Below the pieces are notes generated by a model, which did not search any database, had not been told where the DNA came from, and saw only the letters and a program-made list of their open reading frames with translations. Source: Rubrobacter sp. (GTDB taxonomy: Bacteria; Actinomycetota; Rubrobacteria; Rubrobacterales; Rubrobacteraceae). Taken from it: a DNA stretch of 14,066 nt. Shown one piece after another: positions 1 to 6,875 of the stretch (position 1 is the stretch's first letter; each line of letters opens with the position of its first letter). The translations under genes and the position numbers were made by a program. The stretch is from NCBI GenBank assembly GCA_019247245.1, contig JAFAPF010000474.1, positions 1-14,066 on the forward strand. The letters run 5' to 3'.

Positions 1-1141
<1,141 letters not shown>

Positions 1142-1148
1142 ACTTCGT

Positions 1149-1153
1149 TCCTC
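1149..1153 (-). promoter_or_regulatory. Ribosome binding site deciding the TTG start of secA
   Basis: Minus-strand GAGGA with a 7-base spacer before TTG at 1141. A nearby ATG at 1175 is out of frame: it opens a 13-codon frame that ends at a TAA overlapping the secA start region, and it has no Shine-Dalgarno sequence. Confidence 0.7.
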
Positions 1154-1201
1154 GCTTGGGCGTCTGATTCGGCATGGCTAGCCTACTCTACGCCTCTCCG
1201 C

Positions 1202-1771
1202 TTACCTGGCAGGCTCTATCAGCCCGTAGTTGTCGTCACGACGCCGGTATACCACATTTATCTCGCCCGTATCGGCGTTGGTGAAGACGAAGAAAGCGTG
1301 ATCGAGGAGCTCCATCTGGAGCGCAGCCTCTTCGGGGCTCATCGGCTTCATCTGGAACTGCTTGGTACGTACGATGCGGGCCCCGGTGTACTGCTCTTCT
1401 TCCTCCACGGTTGATATCGCAGCCTCCACTGCAGCGGCGTGCCGCTTTCTCTGGCCTTGCCAGCGGTCGAGTTGGCGTCCCCGGTAGCGCCGAACCTGCC
1501 GCTCGAGCTTGTCCGACATGCGATCTATAGAGGCATACATGTCCACCGAAGCCTCTCTGGCCTTCAAGACGGCGCCGTTGATGAAAAGGGTCGCCTCGGC
1601 GATCTCGGGCTCGGGAATCGAAGGGTTGCGCTCGTGTATCAGCTCCACCTCCGCTCGCGAAACGCTGTGATCGTCGTCAAAGAACTTGCGGATTCGCTCG
1701 ATCTTCTTGGTCGCATACTGCTCTAAGGTTTCCGTCACCGAGATGTTACGCCCCTTGACCGCTACCCGCAT
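1202..1771 (-). CDS. hpf: Long-form ribosome hibernation promoting factor
   Basis: HPF binds the 30S decoding region in starved or stationary cells; the long form also dimerises 70S ribosomes into inactive 100S particles. The 189-residue product has the N-terminal ribosome-binding domain (about 1-100, starting MRVAVKGRNISVTETLEQYA, with the VDMYASIDRMSDKLERQVRR helix at 76-95), a charged linker (about 100-130), and the C-terminal dimerisation domain (about 131-189, IVRTKQFQMKPMSPEEA and HAFFVFTNADTGEINVVYRR). Length and both domains match long HPF rather than short HPF/YfiA. The ATG at 1771 follows GGGAGG (1777-1782) with a 5-base spacer. The gene sits 50 bases after the comF remnant and 60 bases before secA, a neighbourhood widely shared in Gram-positive bacteria. 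No stress promoter was identified. Confidence 0.96.
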   Translation of the reverse strand: MRVAVKGRNISVTETLEQYATKKIERIRKFFDDDHSVSRAEVELIHERNPSIPEPEIAEATLFINGAVLKAREASVDMYASIDRMSDKLERQVRRYRGRQLDRWQGQRKRHAAAVEAAISTVEEEEQYTGARIVRTKQFQMKPMSPEEAALQMELLDHAFFVFTNADTGEINVVYRRRDDNYGLIEPAR

Positions 1772-1821
1772 CTACGCCTCCCTTTGGTCGGCGGCTTTCA
1801 GCTCCCAAACCCTGCTCGCCG

Positions 1822-2371
1822 CTAACACAGCCCGCACAGATTCAGGACGTGGGCTTCAGCTGCGCTCGCCTTCTTCAACACCGTGGCGCTCTCGCTCAAG
1901 GTAGCACTAGTCGTGAAGATGTTGTCGACCAGGATTAGCCTGCCGGCCGCAGGCTTGCACGAGGTGTAGGCGCTCGCAGCGTTCGACCGACGAACATCGG
2001 CGAAGAGCTCTAGCTGGTCCCTGGTCCTGCGCACGACCTTCAGTTTATCTGAAACGGTACGATTATCCTAGCGACAACGCTTTTGGCTATGAGCCCTGCC
2101 TTGTTAAAACCCTGTCTGACCAGTAAGGTGTAGTGGTACGATACTATTACATGTTACCAACTGGTCACTGTCGAGGAGGCTAGCCGTAAGCGGAGCTATT
2201 CCTTTCTCCACAACGCGAAGGCAGCGTATATATTTAAATACATGTACGACATGTACGAACATGTACGAGCTCCTTACGGATGCTCCTGTACCGTAGAGGT
2301 ACTCGCAGCGCCGAATCCAAAGCCCTTAGCCCAGCGTCCATCGCGTCTGTGAACCTCGGATACAGACGGCA
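1822..2371 (-). pseudogene. comF: Decayed comF-like phosphoribosyltransferase gene
   Basis: ComF/GntX-type proteins (about 200-240 residues) combine an N-terminal zinc finger with a phosphoribosyltransferase fold and serve in DNA uptake in some species. Here consecutive pieces of the family lie in order on the minus strand but in different frames. About 2371-2258 gives LDSALRVPLRYRSIRKELVHV; about 2241-2125 gives VFKYIRCLRVVEKGIAPL and then IVPLHL; 2111-2043 gives GFNKAGLIAKSVVARI (family RGFNQAELLA); about 2043-1822 gives RRTRDQLELFADVRRSNAASAY and ILVDNIFTTSAT. The last is the PRPP loop, normally VDDxxTTGAT, so the second Asp has become Asn and Gly has become Ser. Frames change within the tandem repeat at 2240-2267, near 2111-2125, and near 2043. 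The longest surviving open stretch (GTG 2034 to 1822, 70 codons) is only the C-terminal part. Traces of the zinc-finger end may extend to about 2500 but are not convincing. The neighbourhood before hpf and secA supports the identity. Confidence 0.85.
2240..2269. repeat. Three-copy short tandem repeat inside the comF remnant
   Basis: ACATGTACG occurs at 2240-2248, 2249-2257 and 2259-2267, in steps of 9 and 10 bases. Removing the two extra units (19 bases) joins the ComF pieces KELVHV and FKYIR into one frame, so the repeat expansion accounts for one of the frameshifts. The unit contains the palindrome GTACATGTAC-like core (ACATGT). Confidence 0.85.
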
Positions 2372-2743
2372 TCACACATTATTGGCAGGTGCGATACCCA
2401 ATAAGGAGTAAAGTATCAAAGGCCGCTCCTCACGGAACGAGTCTCGCCTATCGGTAGCAACCGAGGTAAGGTTGCGGAAAAAAGCTCCGCGAGAAAGTTG
2501 GTGTACAGTTTAAAACTTTCAGCTATCAGCAACATAGTTGCTGGCCCTCATGGTTCACACAGGTCTCGATCAAAGTGTACATGGCATACCTTGACGCTTT
2601 CATCAGAGGTTATGCCACGACCGGCCTTGCGCAAAATTCGGATGGCTCCGCCAAGTACGGTAGCTTCAAGGAGTTCTACCTCCATAAGTTGCACTGTAGA
2701 CGCATTTTTTGTGTAAAGCTTCCGCAACCGGTGAATCAGATAG
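2372..2743. other. Degenerate intergenic stretch, no recognised gene
   Basis: About 370 bases between the comF remnant and the nucleotidyltransferase. All frames are broken, apart from a short minus-strand frame ending in TGA at 2548-2550 (ATG at 2685, 45 residues, no ribosome binding site, extending upstream without a stop into the third frame of the neighbouring gene). Plus-strand frames at 2498-2716 and 2575-2757 resemble no family I know and have no convincing ribosome binding site. The base composition is visibly more AT-rich than in the flanking genes. Most likely it is decayed coding DNA, including perhaps the missing comF 5' end. No tRNA, terminator with a T-run, or attachment site was seen. 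Confidence 0.5.
2457..2490. repeat. Two abutting small inverted repeats
   Basis: GCAACC (2457-2462) pairs with GGTTGC (2470-2475) across a 7-base loop. GCGGA (2474-2478) pairs with TCCGC (2486-2490) across a 7-base A-rich loop. The stems share two bases, so they could form alternative structures. Neither is followed by a T-run on either strand, so they are not standard terminators; on the minus strand the T-run falls in the loop. Function unknown, and chance is possible. Confidence 0.4.
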
Positions 2744-3847
2744 CTATGAGTAACTAATGCTCTGCGGGGATAGAACGACGCGCGGATTTATACGTATACC
2801 CTGGTCCAGCACGTTTCCCTCGCCGATCACACAGCCCCCGCCCAGAACAGAGAGACCGCGAACGATGGCCTCCTGCCCAATCCGGGCGCCAAGGCCTATT
2901 ATGGACCCCCGCACCATCGCACCCGACTCTATCTCCACCCCATCGAAGAGGATACTGCCCTCGACCAGTGCTGCTTCCCCGATCTTGCAGCGGCGTCCGA
3001 GCGAGGATCGGCCCCCGATCGTGGCTCCGCTCTCGAGGATGCATCCAGCTGCTACAGAGACCGGCGGCAGTACTTTGACGCCCTTGCCTTTAACCACCGA
3101 AGGTTCAACGTGCAGGTAATCGAAACCGTTCCGGGTACCGACAGCGCCGGAGAGGATGTCGTGGGAAGCGGCAAGGTAACTCCTCGGCGTACCGATGTCT
3201 CTCCAATAGGAACTTGAGACGTAAGCTCGCAGGCGGCCCTCGGCCTGGAGGTATGGGAAGATCTCGCGCTCTATAGAAACCTCCTGGCCAGTAGGTATCA
3301 TGTCCAAGACCGCTGGCTCGAGCACGTAGATCCCGGCGTTCACCAGGCTCGTGGTTACCTCGTCAGCAGCCGGCTTCTCAATAAAGCGGTGGACTAGCAT
3401 GTCGTGATCTACCTCGACGAGCCCGTAGGCCGTTGGGTCCTCGACGCTCGTCAGCACGATGGTTGCCAAAGCATCCGACTCTTTATGTCTGGCGATCGCC
3501 ACCCGCAAGTCCATACCAGAGAGGACGTCACCGTTCACGACGACAAAGGAATCGCCGTCGAGGTACTCTTCAGAGTTCTTGATGCCGCCCGCCGTCCCCA
3601 GAGGATTATCTTCGACCGCGTAGTCTATCGAGAACCCGTTAAGATCCCGCCCGGCGAAGTATCTCTGGATCGGGTCTGGCAGGTACCCCAAAGAGAGCAC
3701 CGCCCCGTCGAGTTCTGCATCGCGCAAGAAATCGATCATATAGCCTATAAACGGCTGGTTCCTTAAAGGCACCATCGCCTTGGGCACATCGTAAGTGATC
3801 GGCCGCAGCCTGCTTCCCTGCCCCCCCACCAAAACCACTGCTTTCAT
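2744..3847 (-). CDS. Sugar nucleotidyltransferase, mannose-1-phosphate guanylyltransferase type
   Basis: Probably joins a sugar 1-phosphate to an NTP, most likely mannose-1-phosphate plus GTP giving GDP-mannose for glycans or glycolipids in the cytoplasm. The 367-residue product has an N-terminal nucleotidyltransferase domain (about 1-235) with VLVGGQGSRLRP at 5-16, catalytic Lys in PKAM at 22-25, LGTAGG at 83-88, the metal-binding NGD at 105-107, EKP at 157-159, NAGIY at 170-174 and YWRDIGTP at 214-221. A C-terminal left-handed beta-helix (about 245-360) follows, with hexapeptides such as AGCILE, SGATIG, CKIGEA and ARIGQE. The closest recalled relatives are the mycobacterial ManB/Rv3264c-type enzymes (VSIEREIFP, GTP segment), but RmlA or GlmU-like specificity cannot be excluded from sequence alone. 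ATG at 3847 gives the canonical MKAVVLVGG start, yet no clear Shine-Dalgarno site precedes it. It lies 125 bases after nuoN, so it may have its own promoter. Confidence 0.9.
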   Translation of the reverse strand: MKAVVLVGGQGSRLRPITYDVPKAMVPLRNQPFIGYMIDFLRDAELDGAVLSLGYLPDPIQRYFAGRDLNGFSIDYAVEDNPLGTAGGIKNSEEYLDGDSFVVVNGDVLSGMDLRVAIARHKESDALATIVLTSVEDPTAYGLVEVDHDMLVHRFIEKPAADEVTTSLVNAGIYVLEPAVLDMIPTGQEVSIEREIFPYLQAEGRLRAYVSSSYWRDIGTPRSYLAASHDILSGAVGTRNGFDYLHVEPSVVKGKGVKVLPPVSVAAGCILESGATIGGRSSLGRRCKIGEAALVEGSILFDGVEIESGAMVRGSIIGLGARIGQEAIVRGLSVLGGGCVIGEGNVLDQGIRINPRVVLSPQSISYS

Positions 3848-3865
3848 GGCAGCGGGCAGCTTACA

Positions 3866-3887
3866 CTAGTTCTGACAACTGGACTAG
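3866..3887. repeat. Small inverted repeat in the nucleotidyltransferase leader
   Basis: CTAGT (3866-3870) and ACTAG (3883-3887) form a stem that extends by a G-T wobble and one further pair around an 8-base loop. It lies 19-40 bases upstream of the ATG at 3847. It could be an operator or a leader hairpin; there is no T-run, so it does not look like a nuo terminator. The evidence is only symmetry. Confidence 0.35.
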
Positions 3888-3910
3888 AGCAGCGAGGAAG
3901 GGGTATAGAG

Positions 3911-3944
3911 ATTCTTTATATTTCTTTATACTTCTTCGTATTTC
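3911..3944. repeat. AT-rich 10-base tandem repeat in the nuoN-nucleotidyltransferase gap
   Basis: Plus-strand units ATTCTTTATA, TTTCTTTATA and CTTCTTCGTA, followed by TTTC, give about 3.4 imperfect copies of exactly 10 bases. On the minus strand this yields repeated TATAAA boxes spaced 10 bases apart, 70-90 bases upstream of the nucleotidyltransferase start. These could be -10 elements or a phased A-tract bend. No convincing -35 (TTGACA-like) element was found at the right distance, so a promoter is only suggested. Confidence 0.6.
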
Positions 3945-3972
3945 GGGCAGTGGCTGTGGAGAAGCGCGCTGC

Positions 3973-5415
3973 CTACAGCAAGCCTGAAGAAATCCCCGCC
4001 AACCCCGCGAGAGGACCGATGAACAAGGCGAAGAGCGTAGTGGCAACGGCCAGGACGTAGACGGAGAACTTGATGGCACCCGTACCTTTAGGCTCCTCGG
4101 TACTCGCTAATGGTTCCTCGAAGAACACGTTGCGTGTGATGCCGAAGTAGTATGGGACGGAGAGGACGCTGTTTACGACGAGCGCTGCAACCGCGAGGTA
4201 AGCAGCGATCGAACCAGACTGAACACCGGCGGCGATGATCCAGACCTTTCCAAAGAAACCAGAAAAGGGTGGTATGCCCACCAAGGCGGCCATGAAGACA
4301 GCCATGCACAGCGCCACGCTAGGTCTAGTCACGAAGAGCCCGTTGAAACTCTTACCATCCTCGCCAACGAGGTCTATCATAAAGAAGGCGCCCAAGTTCA
4401 TTACCATATAGGCTGCCGAGTAGATCAGCACGGCCTGTACAGCCACGTCCGTCCCCGCTCCCTGTAAGGCCGCGAACGCCGCGAGGACATATCCCGAATG
4501 CGCTACCGAGCTGTACGCCAGCATCCGGCGCACGTTGCGCTGTCTGAGCGCGAAGAGGTTGCCGACAAACATGGTGGCTATAGCGAGCACCGCCATCACC
4601 GGAGCCCACGTCGAGACGGCTTCGGGCATGCCTTGGAGGAGGATACGCAGCAATGCCGCGAAGGTAGCAGCCTTTGGGGCCACGGAGAGAAATGCTGCAG
4701 CGCTCGTGGGCGCTCCCTGGTAAGCGTCCGGGGTCCAGTAGTGGAAGGGCACGGCCGAGACTTTGAAGGCGAAGCCCGAGATGAGCAGAACGAGGCCGAG
4801 CAGACCTACCGGCGAGAGGGTTCCGGCAAAGGTGGTCGCGACGAGCGTGAGGTTGGCCGATCCTGCCACGCCATAGATGAGGACGGTACCGTAGAGCAGG
4901 ATAGAGGATGCGACCATGCCGGTCAGGATGTACTTCATCCCGCCCTCAGGGCTCTCGCGGCGCCTCCGGTCGAAGGCGACCAAGGCATAAGACGGTATAG
5001 TAGCGAGCTCTATAGAAACGAAGACGCCGAAGAGGTCCCGCATCGAGACGAGGAGCATCGCGCCCAGGGCTACAGAGAGCGTCAAGGCCAGGTACTCCGG
5101 GGCATCGCCGGTCCGACCTGCCCATCGCGCCGCGGCCAAAACGGTGAAGAATGCCGAGAGGACCACTATGAGCTTGAAGTACAGCGCGAAGTCGTCCACG
5201 ACGTACCCATCGCCGAAAAAGCTTCCCTGAAACCCGATAGCCAGGAGCACGACCGTGGCCGCGAAGGTCACCAGAGAGCCTAAGGCAGCGAGGCCGGCCG
5301 TCAGCACGACGGAGCGAGGGTTGAAGATACCGACCATGAGCACCAGCATCGAGGATACGAACGCCAGTATCTCTGGTGAAAGCGCCACGAAGGTTCCAGC
5401 CGTGATCTGCTGCAC
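3973..5415 (-). CDS. nuoN: NADH-quinone oxidoreductase subunit N
   Basis: Membrane antiporter-like subunit of complex I, one of the three large proton-pumping subunits. The 480-residue product has about 14 hydrophobic segments. Key pump residues are present: Glu136 in FVSIELATIPSYAL (TM5), Lys218 in FAFKVSAVPFHYW (TM7), His225, and Lys248 in FLSVAPKAA (TM8). The broken-helix region PDAYQGAPTSAAAFLSVAPK is typical of NuoN, which separates it from NuoM and NuoL. Start is GTG at 5415; its G is the last base of the nuoM stop (TAGTG), so translation is probably coupled, and a GGAGG site lies 9 bases upstream. It is the last gene of the operon; downstream come 125 non-coding bases without a recognisable terminator. 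Confidence 0.96.
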   Translation of the reverse strand: MQQITAGTFVALSPEILAFVSSMLVLMVGIFNPRSVVLTAGLAALGSLVTFAATVVLLAIGFQGSFFGDGYVVDDFALYFKLIVVLSAFFTVLAAARWAGRTGDAPEYLALTLSVALGAMLLVSMRDLFGVFVSIELATIPSYALVAFDRRRRESPEGGMKYILTGMVASSILLYGTVLIYGVAGSANLTLVATTFAGTLSPVGLLGLVLLISGFAFKVSAVPFHYWTPDAYQGAPTSAAAFLSVAPKAATFAALLRILLQGMPEAVSTWAPVMAVLAIATMFVGNLFALRQRNVRRMLAYSSVAHSGYVLAAFAALQGAGTDVAVQAVLIYSAAYMVMNLGAFFMIDLVGEDGKSFNGLFVTRPSVALCMAVFMAALVGIPPFSGFFGKVWIIAAGVQSGSIAAYLAVAALVVNSVLSVPYYFGITRNVFFEEPLASTEEPKGTGAIKFSVYVLAVATTLFALFIGPLAGLAGISSGLL

Positions 5416-6875
5416 TACGCACTTCCTCCTATCATGGCGATGATAAGCTCGACGGTAGGCTCCTGAACGCTTATGAGCAAGCTCGGGAACACACCCAAGA
5501 CCACGAGCAACAAAGCGAGCGGTACTATAGCTGCCATCTCGATGGGCCCTGCATCGATGGCCTCAGCAGTGGACGGTTTTACTGGACCAAAGATAGTACG
5601 CTGCAGCATATATAAGAGGTACATAGCGCCGAGGACGATGCCTAAAGCCGCCAGAACCCCCTGCACCGGGAAGGCTGTGTAACCACCCATGATGCTCATG
5701 AACTCGGAAACGAAGATCCCGAGACCCGGCACCCCCATGGCTGACAGGGCCCCCAGGGCCAGCAACCCTCCGACGTAAGGCATCCGGGCAGCGAGGCCGC
5801 CGAGCTCATCGATGCGACGCGTCCCAGTATGGCTTGCGATGATCCCGACGAGAATAAACAAGAGCGCCGAGTAGAGCCCGTGCGTAACCTGCTGCATCAC
5901 CGCGCCGTTAATACCCAACGCGTTACCGGATGAGATCCCGAGCAGGATAAAGCCCAACGTACCGATCGAGGAGTAGGCAACGAGCGCCTTCAGGTCTGGC
6001 TGCATGAACGCCACGAACGCGCCATAGATGATGTTCACCACCCCCAAAGCGGCCACGAGCGGCAAGAAAGGCTCCACCCCGTCGGGCAGGAGGGGTACGG
6101 CTATCTTGATCAGGCCGTACGTACCCAGCTTGGGCAGGATCCCAGAAAGGAGCACGTTGGTTGAGATCGGGCTCGAGACGTATACATCCAAAAGCCAGCT
6201 GTGGAGCGGCACCGCCGGAACCTTCACGAGCAGACCAAAGAGTATCAGTGCGGCGAGAACGATCTGGGTCGTCTGTGAGAGGGTGCCACCGCCACCCAGC
6301 GCCTCGATGGAGAAGTCCGGTCCGGAGAGCATCCCGAGGGCCAGAAAGCCTGCAAGCATCACGGTGCTACCTAAGAAGGTGTAGATGAAGAACTTTATCG
6401 CCGCTGAGCGTCTGTTTTCGTCACCCCAGATCCCGACAAGCAGGTACATAGGGATGAGTGTTATCTCGAAGAAGGCGTAGAATAGTATGAGGTCTTGTGC
6501 GGCGAACACCCCAAGCATCCCAAGCTCCGCGATGAAAAGCACGGTGAAGTACGGACGAACGTTCTCGCGTATGTCCCACGAGGCGACAACGGCGATGAGC
6601 GTTAACAGGGCCGAGAGAAAGAACATCCCGAACCCTAGGCCGTCGAGGCCTACCCGGTACCCGATGCCTAGGGAGACGATCCAATCAAAGGATTGGGTGA
6701 GAGAAGGGTCGTCGAGGCTGCTGCCGTAGACGAAGTACACGTAAAAGACGGTCAGCAAGGGCACGGCAGCAGCCCCCAAGGCAGCGTATCGGACGGTACG
6801 AACGTCGGCGCTCCTCAAGAGCAGCATCAGAAGGACACCGATAAGCGGCGAGAAGACAATCATCGTAGTAATCAC
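5415..6875 (-). CDS. nuoM: NADH-quinone oxidoreductase subunit M
   Basis: Antiporter-like proton-pumping subunit of complex I. The 486-residue product is almost wholly hydrophobic, with about 14 membrane segments. Conserved pump residues are Glu137 in FYAFFEITLIPMYLL (TM5), Lys218 and His225 in KVPAVPLHSW (TM7), and Lys249 in GILPKLGTYGL (TM8). The segment after the histidine is unusual: NuoM normally reads WLPDAHxEAPT, but here residues 227-237 are WLLDVYVSSPI, and the following alanine/glycine-rich stretch is STNVLLSGILPK. Position in the gene order (between nuoL and nuoN) and overall length fit NuoM. Start is GTG at 6875, overlapping the nuoL stop by four bases (GTGA), consistent with coupled translation. 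The gene is not broken, so the loop change is more likely a lineage trait than decay. Confidence 0.95.
   Translation of the reverse strand: MITTMIVFSPLIGVLLMLLLRSADVRTVRYAALGAAAVPLLTVFYVYFVYGSSLDDPSLTQSFDWIVSLGIGYRVGLDGLGFGMFFLSALLTLIAVVASWDIRENVRPYFTVLFIAELGMLGVFAAQDLILFYAFFEITLIPMYLLVGIWGDENRRSAAIKFFIYTFLGSTVMLAGFLALGMLSGPDFSIEALGGGGTLSQTTQIVLAALILFGLLVKVPAVPLHSWLLDVYVSSPISTNVLLSGILPKLGTYGLIKIAVPLLPDGVEPFLPLVAALGVVNIIYGAFVAFMQPDLKALVAYSSIGTLGFILLGISSGNALGINGAVMQQVTHGLYSALLFILVGIIASHTGTRRIDELGGLAARMPYVGGLLALGALSAMGVPGLGIFVSEFMSIMGGYTAFPVQGVLAALGIVLGAMYLLYMLQRTIFGPVKPSTAEAIDAGPIEMAAIVPLALLLVVLGVFPSLLISVQEPTVELIIAMIGGSA
5425..5429 (-). promoter_or_regulatory. Ribosome binding site of nuoN inside the nuoM 3' end
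   Basis: Minus-strand GGAGG (within AGGAGGAAGT) sits 9 bases before GTG 5415 and supports that non-ATG start. Confidence 0.75.

Noticed and set aside
2240..2269. Repeat considered as a CRISPR-like array or iteron origin
   Set aside because: Units are 9-10 bases with no spacers, and the position is explained by expansion inside comF coding sequence; no replication gene is nearby.
2754..3044. Minus-strand 96-codon frame inside the nucleotidyltransferase gene
   Set aside because: Arg/Gly-rich translation of a shifted frame over the beta-helix repeats, with no independent evidence.
3866..3887. Inverted repeat considered as the terminator of the nuo operon
   Set aside because: Stem is short, AT-rich and not followed by a T-run on the minus strand.
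4498..5283. Plus-strand open frame of 261 codons opposite nuoN
   Set aside because: Highly charged translation with no family resemblance, opposite a clear nuoN; typical of codon bias in GC-rich genes.
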